Of a stretch of 64,000 nt of DNA, positions 18,500 through 27,695 are shown piece by piece. The notes beneath the pieces are model-generated. The model ran no database searches, was not told the DNA's origin, and saw only the letters and a program-made list of their open reading frames with translations. Both the position numbers and the translations under genes were made by a program. The stretch is taken from assembly GCF_003688595.1 (NCBI RefSeq), contig NZ_RCWT01000012.1:434001-498000 (forward strand), read 5' to 3'. Position 1 is the stretch's first letter, and each line of letters begins with the position of its first letter. The DNA is from Sphingomonas sp. PP-F2F-G114-C0414 (GTDB lineage Bacteria; Pseudomonadota; Alphaproteobacteria; Sphingomonadales; Sphingomonadaceae).

Positions 18500-19219
18500 T
18501 TATTCCGAGTCTACGAGAACGATCTCGGCGTCGTCCTGTGCCGTGATCGTCACCGTCTGGCCGCCCGTGAGCGCCGCTCCGTCGCGTGCGGCAAAGGCGT
18601 CGTCGCCGATCGTGATCGCACCGGTCGCGGGCACCAGATAGACGTGGCGGCCTTCGCCGATCGCATAGTCGACGCTGTCGCCGGCCTTGAGCGTCGCCGC
18701 CAGCACGCGGGCATTCGCGCGGATCGGCAGCGCATCGCCATCACCCTCGAACCCGCTGGCGAGCGTCACGAACTGGCCCGAGCGCTCGCCCTTGGGAAAC
18801 GGCTTGGCGCCCCAGCTCGGCGCGCCGCCCTTACGCGACGGCTCGATCCAGATCTGGAAGATCGTCGTCGTCTCTGGCTCGAGATTATACTCGGCATGGC
18901 GGACGCCGGTGCCGGCGCTCATCACCTGGACGTCACCCGCCTCGGTGCGGCCCTTGTTGCCGAGCGAATCCTGATGCGTGATCGCACCGCTGCGGACATA
19001 GGTGATGATCTCCATGTCCTGATGCGGATGCGGCGGGAAGCCCGAATTGGCGGCGATCTGGTCGTCGTTCCACACCCGGATCGCGCCCCAGCCCATCCGC
19101 GCGGGATCGTAATAGCTGGCGAACGAGAAATGATGGCGCGCGTTGAGCCAGCCGTGATCGACATGGCCGAGGCTGTCGAAGGCGCGGCGGTCTACTTTGC
19201 TGAGCGTCGTGGTCGTCAT
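18500..19219 (-). CDS. Pirin-family bicupin
   Basis: Cupin-fold iron protein of 239 residues, similar to YhhW/quercetinase-like pirins. The metal site is His64 and His66 in PPHPHQDME with His108 and Glu110 in VRHAE. The second cupin lacks obvious ligands, as usual. Family members have quercetin dioxygenase activity in vitro or bind regulators; the role here is unknown. A LysR gene diverges upstream, across a repeat, and is the likely regulator. The ATG at 19219 opens [14 protein letters not shown]; longer frames are not supported. Confidence 0.9.
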   Translation of the reverse strand: MTTTTLSKVDRRAFDSLGHVDHGWLNARHHFSFASYYDPARMGWGAIRVWNDDQIAANSGFPPHPHQDMEIITYVRSGAITHQDSLGNKGRTEAGDVQVMSAGTGVRHAEYNLEPETTTIFQIWIEPSRKGGAPSWGAKPFPKGERSGQFVTLASGFEGDGDALPIRANARVLAATLKAGDSVDYAIGEGRHVYLVPATGAITIGDDAFAARDGAALTGGQTVTITAQDDAEIVLVDSE

Positions 19220-19317
19220 GAGATGTCTCCACTGGTTGATCCCAAGATAGGCGCGCGGATCGCCGCGTAAATAGAAACGGTGGAAACCGATCGTTTCGGT
19301 GCTAGCATGCTGACAAG

Positions 19318-19435
19318 CTGATCCACCACCCCGGCGAAGGCCTGGGCCCAACTGGCAAGGTCGACATAACGAAGGACTGCGCTTCGTTATTGATGCCTCC
19401 CAATTGGGCCCCGGCCTTCGCCGGGGTGGTATATT
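19318..19435. repeat. Intergenic inverted repeat, CCACCCCGGCGAAGGCC type
   Basis: Same family as the element at 5.63-5.73 kb: arms ATCCACCACCCCGGCGAAGG and GGCCCCGGCCTTCGCCGGGG with inner CCCAACTGG and CCAATTGGG. It lies between the divergent pirin and LysR genes, so it is inside their promoter region. Confidence 0.78.
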
Positions 19436-19457
19436 TCTGATGTTTGCGGAGCTCCTC

Positions 19458-20348
19458 ATGCGCCTGCCCGATCTCGAAGCCTGGGCGATCTTCGCCAGTG
19501 TGGTGGAGCATCGTTCGTTCAGCGCCGCCGCCGACGCGGTGGGTCTTAGCAAGGCGACCGTGTCGAAGGCGATCACGCGGCTTGAAGCGCATCTCGGCCA
19601 GTCGCTGTTCCACCGAACCTCGCGCAGGCTTGCGCTGACCGAGGCGGGTAAGCCGCTCGCCGAACATGCCGCCCGAATCCTCGCCGAAGCGCGGCTCGCG
19701 GAGGAATCGGCCAACGACGCGGCCAGTGCCCCGACCGGGCGCGTCCGCCTTGCCGCACCGATGAGCTTCGGGATCACCAACGTCGCGCCGTTGCTGGCCG
19801 AGTTTCTCGCCGCGCACCCCGGGATCGAGGTCGACCTGCATCTGTCCGACGCGCGCGTCGATATCGTCGCGGAGGGGTTCGACGTCGCGTTGCGGATCGC
19901 CGAGCTGCCCGACAGTTCGCTGCGCGCGCGCCGCCTGTGCACGATCCAGGCGCATCTCGTTGCCGCACCGCGTTATCTGGCGGCGCACGGAACGCCGACG
20001 CATCCGGCGCAACTCGGCGAGCATAAGCTGTTCGGCTATTCCAATGTGGTCGGGCCCTGGCGCTTTCACGGCCCCGACGGCGCGGACGTCTCGGTACGCA
20101 CGCAGGGCCAGCTTACCGCGAACAGCGGCGAAGCGATCATTCCCTCGCTGATCGCCGGCCTCGGCATCGCGCGGCTGCCCGACTTCATCGTCAATGCGCA
20201 TCTCGCGAGCGGCGCGCTGGTGACGATCCTCGACGATTGGGCACCCGCGCCGATCGGCCTTCATCTGCTGACTCCGCCCAGCCCGTTGCGGCCGGCCAGA
20301 GTCGAGGCGCTGATCGAATTCCTCGGGAGCCGCCTGCGCGATCGATAG
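19458..20348 (+). CDS. LysR-family transcriptional regulator
   Basis: A 296-residue LTTR with an N-terminal winged helix (LEAWAIFASVVEHRSFSAAA, SKATVSKAITRLE, about residues 4-60) and a C-terminal periplasmic-binding-like effector domain (APMSFGITNVAPLLAEFLAAHP onward). It diverges from the pirin gene and probably controls it and perhaps wrbA. Two in-frame ATGs exist (19440 and 19458); the second gives the usual MRLPDLEAWAIF start. The inducer cannot be predicted. Confidence 0.88.
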   Translation: MRLPDLEAWAIFASVVEHRSFSAAADAVGLSKATVSKAITRLEAHLGQSLFHRTSRRLALTEAGKPLAEHAARILAEARLAEESANDAASAPTGRVRLAAPMSFGITNVAPLLAEFLAAHPGIEVDLHLSDARVDIVAEGFDVALRIAELPDSSLRARRLCTIQAHLVAAPRYLAAHGTPTHPAQLGEHKLFGYSNVVGPWRFHGPDGADVSVRTQGQLTANSGEAIIPSLIAGLGIARLPDFIVNAHLASGALVTILDDWAPAPIGLHLLTPPSPLRPARVEALIEFLGSRLRDR

Positions 20349-20420
20349 AAATGCGCTGGCGTGGAACTTCCGTTCGCGGGTAATGCTTTCGTCCTGACGC
20401 TTTCGCCCCGAAAGGCCTGC

Positions 20421-20942
20421 ATGCTCGAAATCGCACTTTCTTCCGACGCCCCCTGGCCGGGCCAGGGCCCTGAGCAGGATTGGGACGCGCTCGCCCTGCG
20501 CGCAGCAACGGCAGCGATCCAGCGGACTCCGCACGGCGAACTGCTGACCAGCGCGGCGACGGTCGAGATCTCGATCCGGCTGGCGTCGGACGACGAGGTC
20601 CACACCCTCAACAAGCACTATCGCCAGAAGGACAAGCCGACCAACGTCCTGTCCTTCCCGATGGTCCAGCCCGACCTGCTCGCCACGGTCAGTCAGAATT
20701 CAGACGATGGCGAAGTCCTCCTCGGCGACATCATCCTCGCGCACGGCGTCTGCGTCGCGGAAGCGGCCGAGCGCAATATCTCGGTAGAGGATCATGCGAT
20801 GCATCTGATGGTGCACGGCACGCTGCATCTGCTAGGTTATGACCATATCGACGACGATGAGGCCGAGGGCATGGAGCAGATCGAGCGCGATGCGCTCGCG
20901 GCGCTCGGTCTCCACGACCCTTACCTGATAACAGAGGACTGA
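20421..20942 (+). CDS. ybeY: Endoribonuclease YbeY
   Basis: Zinc-dependent single-strand RNase involved in 16S rRNA 3' end maturation and ribosome quality control. The 173-residue protein has the signature HGTLHLLGYDH at residues 132-142, holding three zinc-binding histidines, and the substrate-positioning KPTNVLSFP region. I use the internal ATG giving MLEIALSSDAPW; the longer frame has no support. It is 8 bases upstream of the CorC gene, so the two form an operon. Its usual partner phoH is about 2.8 kb upstream. Confidence 0.94.
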   Translation: MLEIALSSDAPWPGQGPEQDWDALALRAATAAIQRTPHGELLTSAATVEISIRLASDDEVHTLNKHYRQKDKPTNVLSFPMVQPDLLATVSQNSDDGEVLLGDIILAHGVCVAEAAERNISVEDHAMHLMVHGTLHLLGYDHIDDDEAEGMEQIERDALAALGLHDPYLITED

Positions 20943-20950
20943 CGACCACG

Positions 20951-21850
<900 letters not shown>

Positions 21851-21929
21851 TACAGCCTCTGCAATGGATCGACGGGCCTTTTGCCCATGATCCATTGCCC
21901 CGGCTCTGCCGCCGTTCTAACTTCCCTTC

Positions 21930-23258
21930 ATGCGCAAACATATCCTCATCGTCCTCGGGCTGATCCTGCTCGTGATCGCCGCGGGCGTCACCTATCTCGC
22001 TTGGCCCGACACGGCGGAATTATCGGTCGACCAGGTCGCCGGCAAGCTGCCCAAGATCACCGATCCGCGCATCCAGACGATCCCGACCGTCAAGGTCGCG
22101 AAGGTCGTCGGCTGGCAGAACGGCGCGATGCCGACGCCCGCCGCGGGCCTCAAGGTCCAGCCGTTCGCGACGGGGCTCGACCACCCGCGCTGGATGTACC
22201 GCCTCCCCAACGGCGACGTACTGGTCGCCGAGACGAATTCGCCCCCGCGCGAGGGCGGCGGGATCACCGGCTGGGTGATGAAGGTGCTGATGGGCCGCGC
22301 CGGTGCCGGCGTGCCGTCGGCCAACCGCATCACGCTGCTCCGCGACGCGAACGGCGACGGCGTGGCGGAAACGAAGTCGGTGTTCATGACCGGTCTCAAC
22401 TCGCCGTTCGGCATGACGCTGCTCGACGGCCAGCTCTACATCGGCAACACTGACGCACTCGTCCGCGTGCCCTATGTCGACGGTCAGACCAAGATCACCG
22501 CCAAGCCCGAGCTCGTCATCAAGCTCAACCCCGGCGGAAACCACTGGGCGCGCAACGTCATTGCCGCGGCGGACGGTAAGACATTGTATGTCGGCGTCGG
22601 CTCGTCGTCGAACATCGCCGAGAACGGCATGGATGCCGAGAAATACCGCGCCAACATCCTGCAGGTCTGGCCGAAGGACAAGAACTGGCGGATCTACGCC
22701 GCCGGCCTGCGCAACCCCAACGGCATGGCGATCAATCCCAAGTCGGGCGGCCTGTGGACCGTCGTCAACGAGCGCGACATGCTCGGCTCCGACCTCGCGC
22801 CCGATTACCTGACGCAGGTCGAGTTCGGCGATAACTTCGGCTGGCCCTGGTATTATTGGGGCGGCTATCCCGACACCCGCGTCGAGCCAAAGAACCCCGC
22901 GCTCCAACAATACGCCAAGCGCCCCGACTACGCACTCGGACCACACGTCGCCGCGCTCGGCCTGACCTTCTCCGCGGATGCGAAGCTTGGCGCGAAGTTC
23001 GCCAACGGCGCGTTCGTCGGCGAGCATGGCTCGTGGAACCGCAAGCCGGTGTCGGGCTACAAGGTCGTCTACGTGCCGTTCGGCGACACCGGCTTCCCGG
23101 CCGCGAACGCAAAGCCGGTCGACGTGCTCGGCGGTTTCCTGGACAAAGACGGCGACGCGCAGGGCCGCCCGGTCGGCGTCATCACCGACAAGACCGGTGG
23201 GCTGCTGGTCGCGGACGACGTCGGCAACGCAATCTGGCGGGTCAGCGCCGGGGGGTGA
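21930..23258 (+). CDS. PQQ-type sorbosone/glucose dehydrogenase-like beta-propeller protein
   Basis: A 442-residue periplasmic protein of the L-sorbosone dehydrogenase family, predicted PQQ-dependent aldose oxidising six-bladed propeller. It has an N-terminal anchor or signal segment (residues 5-24, ILIVLGLILLVIAAGVTYLA). Blade motifs include FATGLDHPRWMYRLPNGDVLVAE, GGNHWARNVIAAADGKTLYVGVGSS, GLRNPNGMAINPKSG and VVNERDMLGSDLAPDYLTQV. FVGEHGSWNRKPVSGYKVV is a conserved C-terminal stretch. PQQ synthesis genes are not in this window. The gene appears monocistronic. Confidence 0.88.
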   Translation: MRKHILIVLGLILLVIAAGVTYLAWPDTAELSVDQVAGKLPKITDPRIQTIPTVKVAKVVGWQNGAMPTPAAGLKVQPFATGLDHPRWMYRLPNGDVLVAETNSPPREGGGITGWVMKVLMGRAGAGVPSANRITLLRDANGDGVAETKSVFMTGLNSPFGMTLLDGQLYIGNTDALVRVPYVDGQTKITAKPELVIKLNPGGNHWARNVIAAADGKTLYVGVGSSSNIAENGMDAEKYRANILQVWPKDKNWRIYAAGLRNPNGMAINPKSGGLWTVVNERDMLGSDLAPDYLTQVEFGDNFGWPWYYWGGYPDTRVEPKNPALQQYAKRPDYALGPHVAALGLTFSADAKLGAKFANGAFVGEHGSWNRKPVSGYKVVYVPFGDTGFPAANAKPVDVLGGFLDKDGDAQGRPVGVITDKTGGLLVADDVGNAIWRVSAGG

Positions 23259-23329
23259 TCTTGGCGGAGGGCGGACCACGACTCTGCCCTCCAATATTCT
23301 TGTAATTCAGCTCGCACGATCACCAACTG

Positions 23330-23430
23330 CTGGTCATTCCCGCGAAGGCGGGGATCCAGAAACTCAAGGGTTGTCGATTGACTCGCGAGCATTGCCAGTA
23401 TGGGTTCCCGCCTGCACGGGAATGACGATC
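23330..23430. repeat. Intergenic inverted repeat, CATTCCCGCGAAGGCGGGGA type
   Basis: Second copy of the family found at 574-655: TCATTCCCGCGAAGGCGGGG at the left and CCCGCCTGCACGGGAATGAC at the right, with a longer and imperfect centre. It lies between two convergent genes. Confidence 0.7.
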
Positions 23431-23473
23431 CGGGGCTAGGTCGGCGGTTTCCTGCCAGCGCTTCAAGCCCCGC

Positions 23474-23671
23474 TCACCCCGCCAAAATCCCCCGAGCCTC
23501 GTCGAGATCGTCCTCGTCGACCATCACGCGAACCGGGATCAGCAGCCAGCTGCCCTCCATGATCGACATCCCGCCATCGAACGCGATCGCGGGGATGCCT
23601 TCGCTCTCCAGCCGCCCGACGATGATATGCGCCTCGTTGCGGCCGTACCGCCCCAGTTCGACCAGGCTCAT
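23474..23671 (-). CDS. DUF2007-family small protein
   Basis: A 65-residue protein of the DUF2007 (putative signal-transducing) family. The family pattern is visible: N-terminal MSLVELGRYGRNEAHIIVGR, then LESEGIPAIAFDG and IPVRVMVDEDDLDEARGIL. Members are small ferredoxin-like folds; their biochemical role is not established. Its ATG overlaps the stop of the upstream flavin-binding protein gene by four bases (ATGA), so they are co-translated. The larger frame that extends upstream is a shadow of that gene. Confidence 0.82.
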   Translation of the reverse strand: MSLVELGRYGRNEAHIIVGRLESEGIPAIAFDGGMSIMEGSWLLIPVRVMVDEDDLDEARGILAG

Positions 23672-24228
23672 GCCCCGACGCGGTCCGGCAGGACGGTGCC
23701 GAGCCGCACCGGCAAGCCGTCGATGCTCGCGACTGGCCCCGCCAATTCCTCGATCCGTTCGGCGTCGGTTTGCCTGGCGTGGTATTTCGACAAGGTCTGC
23801 CGCTCGCGGTCTAGCGTCATGAACGGCACGCCCCACCCGCAACTCGTCTGCACCTCGTCGACCGCGATCACGAAAATCTGCCGCGTGCCAGGCAACGGCT
23901 TGAACTGCGCGTAGAGGTCAGCCCAGCCGTCATCCTGCGGCAACACCGCGCGGCCCTTGCCATAAATGCGGAAGATCAACGCGGGCTGGTCGAACGCACA
24001 GAACATGATCGTGATGCGACCATCGGCGCCCAGATGCGCGTTCGTCTCGTTCCCCGACCCGCCGACATCGAGATACGCGACCGTCTTCGGATCGAGTACG
24101 CGAAAACTGTCCATGCCCTTCGGACTAAGATTGATCCGCGCGCTTTCCGCGGCTGTCGCAACGAAGAATACCGGTTGCTGCATCACGAACGCGCGGTGCT
24201 CGGCCGTGAGCGCAGGGAAGAAGTCCAT
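23668..24228 (-). CDS. Pyridoxamine 5'-phosphate oxidase-like flavoprotein
   Basis: A 186-residue split-barrel flavin-binding protein of the PNPOx-related family, probably binding FMN or F420-like cofactors. Recognisable stretches are FFVATAAESARINLSPKGMDSFRVLD (about residues 19-45) and FDQPALIFRIYGKGRAVLP. It is not PdxH itself, which is longer and has a different C-terminus. The chosen ATG (MDFFPALTAEH) lies just inside the divergent spacer to ccdA. Function unknown; coupled to the DUF2007 gene. Confidence 0.85.
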   Translation of the reverse strand: MDFFPALTAEHRAFVMQQPVFFVATAAESARINLSPKGMDSFRVLDPKTVAYLDVGGSGNETNAHLGADGRITIMFCAFDQPALIFRIYGKGRAVLPQDDGWADLYAQFKPLPGTRQIFVIAVDEVQTSCGWGVPFMTLDRERQTLSKYHARQTDAERIEELAGPVASIDGLPVRLGTVLPDRVGA

Positions 24229-24277
24229 CGTTCGGCTCCGAATTGACGCGCATCGTCGACGCGCATACTCTATGCCC

Positions 24278-24523
24278 ATGAAACATGATCCCGTCGCAAC
24301 CGGCAAGCGTAAATCGGTCAATATGTCGCTCGATACCGGCATCGTAGCGGCGGCACGGGAGGCAGGGCTCAACCTCTCCCAGATCAGCGAACACGCGATC
24401 AGGCACGCAACGAAAGTCGAACAGGAGCGGCGCTGGAAGGAAGAAAATCGCGAGGCGATAGAGGGCTGGAACCACTGGTACGAAAAGAACGGCGATCCGC
24501 TCGCCCATTTGCGGTCGCTCTGA
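24278..24523 (+). CDS. ccdA: CcdA-type antitoxin
   Basis: Antitoxin of a type II toxin-antitoxin pair. The 81-residue protein has an N-terminal ribbon-helix-helix DNA-binding part (KRKSVNMSLDTGIVAAAREAGLNLSQISEHAI, read as two helices after a beta strand) and a flexible acidic C-terminal tail (EENREAIEGWNHWYEKNG) that wraps the toxin. Known CcdA proteins also repress their own operon. The stop is followed directly by the toxin ATG (TGAATG). A second ATG six bases upstream would add two residues. The promoter lies in the roughly 50-base gap to the divergent flavoprotein gene. Confidence 0.92.
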   Translation: MKHDPVATGKRKSVNMSLDTGIVAAAREAGLNLSQISEHAIRHATKVEQERRWKEENREAIEGWNHWYEKNGDPLAHLRSL

Positions 24524-24814
24524 ATGGCTCAGTTCGACGTCTACCGCGTTCGCGGCAATGTGCTGGTGATCGATTGTCAGTCTGATCTTCTGGCTGATTT
24601 GCCGACCCGCTTCGTGGTGCCGCTTCGCCCGACCGACACCGTCGCACTCAGGAGGCTAACGCCGACCTTCGTTATCGACGGCACCGCACTGACCATGATC
24701 ACGCCGCTAGCGCGGGCGATCGATGTCCGCGATATCGAAGATACCGTCATGACACTCGACGCAGCACAGTTCGAGATCAAGGCTGCGCTCGATATGTTGA
24801 TCTCTGGGTTTTAG
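24524..24814 (+). CDS. ccdB: CcdB-type gyrase-poison toxin
   Basis: Toxin of 96 residues that, in characterised members, traps DNA gyrase on cleaved DNA. The family pattern is clear: MAQFDVYRVRGNVLVIDCQSDLL, LPTRFVVPLRP, LTPTFVIDGTALTMITPLARAI and a short hydrophobic C-terminus (DMLISGF). In E. coli CcdB the last Trp-Gly-Ile residues are critical; here the end is Ser-Gly-Phe, so gyrase activity should not be assumed. The last four bases overlap the end of the convergent tldD gene. Confidence 0.92.
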   Translation: MAQFDVYRVRGNVLVIDCQSDLLADLPTRFVVPLRPTDTVALRRLTPTFVIDGTALTMITPLARAIDVRDIEDTVMTLDAAQFEIKAALDMLISGF

Positions 24815-26238
24815 GCCGCCGTCCCACCGACAGTAAGCCCATCGACCAGCAACGTCGGCTGGCCGACACCAGCCGGCACCGACTGCCCGCCCTTGCCGCA
24901 AATCCCGATACCCTCGTCGAGCGCGAAGTCGTTGCCGATACCACGCACCTTGGTCAGCGAACTCGGACCGTCGCCGATCAGCGTCGCGCCCTTGATCGGC
25001 GCGCCCAGCTTGCCGTCCTCGATCAGATACGCCTCGGTGCAGCTGAATACGAACTTGCCCGACACGATATCGACCTGCCCGCCGCCGAACGCCTTGGCGA
25101 AGATACCCTTCTTGACGCGCGACAAAAGCTCGGCCGGGTCGTCGTTGCCGGCTTTCATGAAGGTGTTGGTCATCCGCGGCATCGGTGCGTGCGCATAGCT
25201 TTCGCGCCGACCGTTGCCGGTGGCCTCGACGCCCATAAGCCGTGCGTTGAGGCGATCCTGCATATAGCCCTTGAGGATGCCGTCCTCGATCAGCACGGTC
25301 TCGCGCGTCGGCGTGCCCTCGTCGTCGATCGTCAGCGACCCGCGGCGATCCTGGAGCGAGCCGTCGTCGACCACCGTCACGCCCTCGGCCGCAACGCGTT
25401 CGCCGATGCGACCCGAGAAGGCCGACGTGCCCTTGCGGTTGAAATCGCCCTCGAGGCCGTGGCCAATCGCCTCGTGCAGCAGAATGCCGGGCCAGCCGTT
25501 GCCGAGCAACACGGTCATCTCGCCGGCGGGGGCGGCGATCGAGTCGAGGTTCACCAACGCCTGCGATAGCGCCTCGTCGATCGCACGGTTGTACGTCGCG
25601 GGCTCGAACAGGTCGTTGTAGAGATAACGGCCGCCGATCCCATAGCTGCCCGTCTCGCGGCGGCCGTTCTGCTCGGCGACGATCGAAACGTTGAGGCGGA
25701 CCAACGGCCGCACATCGGTCGCGACGAAGCCATCCGCGCGGACGATCTCGACCACCGACCACGTGCCGGACAAGCTGACCGATACCTGCGCGACGCGAGG
25801 ATCGCGAGCGCGCGCGGCGGCATCAATCGTCTGACAAAGGTTCACCTTGTCGGCGAACGGCACGAAGTCGAGCGGATCGGCGGCGGTGTAGCGGCGCTGG
25901 TTGGTGCCCTGCGGCGGGCCGGCCTTCGCGGCGACACCCGGTTCGATCAGCGCCATCGTCTCGGCGGCACGACGGATCGCGGCGGGGGTCATCTCGTTCG
26001 AATGCGCGAACGCGGTCATCTCGCCCGATACCGCGCGCAGGCCGAAGCCGGAGCTCGTATCGTAAGAGGCGGTTTTCAGCCGGCCGTCGTCGAAGCCGAA
26101 CGCCTCGGCTTTGCGGTACTGAAGATAAAGCTCGCCGTCATCGGCCTTGCCAAGCGCCTTGGCGGTCAGTGCCTGCGCCTGTTCGGGGTCCAGGGTATCG
26201 CGGTAGAGGAACGAACGGGGGTCTGCTGCTATCGTCAT
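24811..26238 (-). CDS. tldD: TldD metallopeptidase subunit
   Basis: Subunit of the TldD/TldE zinc protease, which in E. coli matures microcin B17 and takes part in CcdA antitoxin degradation. The 475-residue protein has the HEAIGH zinc motif at 255-260 and the C-terminal cysteine (EGIGICGKGGQS) typical of TldD. The partner tldE (pmbA) is not in the window. Remarkably, its 3' end overlaps the 3' end of ccdB by four bases, so the antitoxin operon and the protease known to act on CcdA-type antitoxins face each other. Confidence 0.95.
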   Translation of the reverse strand: MTIAADPRSFLYRDTLDPEQAQALTAKALGKADDGELYLQYRKAEAFGFDDGRLKTASYDTSSGFGLRAVSGEMTAFAHSNEMTPAAIRRAAETMALIEPGVAAKAGPPQGTNQRRYTAADPLDFVPFADKVNLCQTIDAAARARDPRVAQVSVSLSGTWSVVEIVRADGFVATDVRPLVRLNVSIVAEQNGRRETGSYGIGGRYLYNDLFEPATYNRAIDEALSQALVNLDSIAAPAGEMTVLLGNGWPGILLHEAIGHGLEGDFNRKGTSAFSGRIGERVAAEGVTVVDDGSLQDRRGSLTIDDEGTPTRETVLIEDGILKGYMQDRLNARLMGVEATGNGRRESYAHAPMPRMTNTFMKAGNDDPAELLSRVKKGIFAKAFGGGQVDIVSGKFVFSCTEAYLIEDGKLGAPIKGATLIGDGPSSLTKVRGIGNDFALDEGIGICGKGGQSVPAGVGQPTLLVDGLTVGGTAA

Positions 26239-26256
26239 CCGATAGATATAAGAGGC

Positions 26257-26490
26257 TTAGCGCCCTGCGCCATCCCCGTGATCGCGCAAAGTCGCCTGGT
26301 CCGCGCCATCGGCGGCACCGCCGACGAGGATGAAGCGACGGTCGCAATAGCCGCAATCGACATAACCGGTCTCATCGATCTGCAACCAGACGCGCGGGTG
26401 GCCGAGCGCTGCGCCGCCGGGAATGTCGGTGGCGCCGTCGCAGGCGACGCGGGCGTGGGTGACGCGGGTGGTTTCGAGCGGCGGATGCAT
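26257..26490 (-). CDS. CHCC zinc-finger protein (NDUFS6-like)
   Basis: A 77-residue protein of the zf-CHCC family, homologous to the zinc-binding accessory subunit of respiratory complex I. The ligands fit the pattern: Cys17, His31, Cys46 and Cys49 (CDGA...GHPRVWLQI...CGYC). The ATG at 26490 gives the usual compact length; the longer frame is not conserved-looking. It lies 18 bases upstream of tldD on the same strand and may be co-transcribed. Confidence 0.85.
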   Translation of the reverse strand: MHPPLETTRVTHARVACDGATDIPGGAALGHPRVWLQIDETGYVDCGYCDRRFILVGGAADGADQATLRDHGDGAGR

Positions 26491-26565
26491 GAGGGCGCGA
26501 TAGCAAGCGCACGCCGGCCGGGCAATTGGTTCTTCCAACCGCGTCCGTTGCCCCTGCGACAGAAG

Positions 26566-26716
26566 ATGGTTCACGCGAAGGCGCAAAGGCGCGAAGATGT
26601 TGCGCTTGTCGCACGGCGACTTTTCAATCGCGTATGGCGGCGCAGTTCGTTTTGTCTGGCGACCGATCGTCTGCGCGCCGGATCCTTCGCGCCTTTGCGC
26701 CTTCGCGTGAACACAT
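26566..26716. repeat. Intergenic inverted repeat, GTTCACGCGAAGGCGCAAAGG type
   Basis: Arms GTTCACGCGAAGGCGCAAAG (26569 onward) with GCGCGAAGATG, and CCTTCGCGCCTTTGCGCCTT with CGCGTGAAC at the right, enclose about 90 bases of lower-GC sequence. The length and the arms suggest a MITE-like element. It occupies the divergent promoter region between the zinc-finger gene and the ABC ATPase. Confidence 0.78.
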
Positions 26717-26770
26717 CTTCTTGCAGCATCAGGGGATGACCCGCCTTGCGGCCCCCGCTATGCCGCAGCC

Positions 26771-27694
26771 ATGACCGAAGCTGCGATCGCAATCTCGAAC
26801 CTTTGCAAAACCTACGCTGGTGGCAAGCGCGCGCTCGACGGGGTAACGTTCGACGTCCCTCGCGGCCAGATCTTTGGCCTGCTGGGCCCCAACGGTGCGG
26901 GCAAGTCCACGCTGATCAACATCCTTGCAGGGCTGGTCAACAAGACCGACGGCAGGGCCGCGATCTGGGGGTTCGACATCGACGAACACCCGCGCAACGC
27001 CAAGGCGTCGATCGGGATCGTCAACCAGGAGATCCTGTTCGACCCGTTCTTCTCGCCGTTCGAGACGCTGGAGATCCAGGCCGGGCTCTACGGCGTGCCC
27101 AAGGCAAAGCGCCGCACCATGGAGTTGCTGCGCGCGGTGCATCTGGAGGACAAGGCGCACGCCTATGCGCGCACGCTGTCGGGCGGGATGAAGCGCCGCC
27201 TGATGGTGGCGAAAGCGATGGTCCACTCGCCGCCCGTTCTCGTCCTCGACGAGCCGACCGCTGGCGTCGATATCGAACTCCGCCAACAGCTCTGGACCTA
27301 TGTCCGCAGCCTCAACCAGGCCGGCGTGACGGTGGTCCTCACCACGCATTATCTCGAGGAAGCCGAGGAACTCTGCGACCGGATCGCGATCATCAACAAT
27401 GGTCGGCTCATCGCGAACGAACCCACCCGCGAGCTGGTCGGCAAGGCACAGGAGAAGATCGTCGCGGTCACGGTCGACCGCGACGTCACCGATATCCCGG
27501 CGAATGCCTGTTTCCAGAAGATCGCGCTGAAGGGCACGCGGACGCTGGAGATCACTTACAAGAAGGACCGCGTGAACGCCGGCGAAGTCCTGGCTGCGGT
27601 CCAGTCGGTCGGGTTCGGGATCGTCGACGTCTCGACCAAGGAACCCGATCTCGAGGACGTCTTCCTCAGCCTGACGCGCGCCGCCAACGCCTGA
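26771..27694 (+). CDS. ABC transporter ATP-binding protein (YadG-like)
   Basis: A 307-residue ABC-2 type ATPase. Walker A is GPNGAGKST (about residues 39-47), the signature LSGGMKRRL (about 137-145), Walker B VLVLDEPTAGVD (about 156-167) and the switch histidine in LTTHYLEEAEEL. The C-terminal extension resembles the YadG/NatA group that pairs with ABC-2 permeases. No permease gene is adjacent on either side, so the partner must be elsewhere or lost. Exported substrate unknown. Confidence 0.92.
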   Translation: MTEAAIAISNLCKTYAGGKRALDGVTFDVPRGQIFGLLGPNGAGKSTLINILAGLVNKTDGRAAIWGFDIDEHPRNAKASIGIVNQEILFDPFFSPFETLEIQAGLYGVPKAKRRTMELLRAVHLEDKAHAYARTLSGGMKRRLMVAKAMVHSPPVLVLDEPTAGVDIELRQQLWTYVRSLNQAGVTVVLTTHYLEEAEELCDRIAIINNGRLIANEPTRELVGKAQEKIVAVTVDRDVTDIPANACFQKIALKGTRTLEITYKKDRVNAGEVLAAVQSVGFGIVDVSTKEPDLEDVFLSLTRAANA

Positions 27695-27695
27695 C

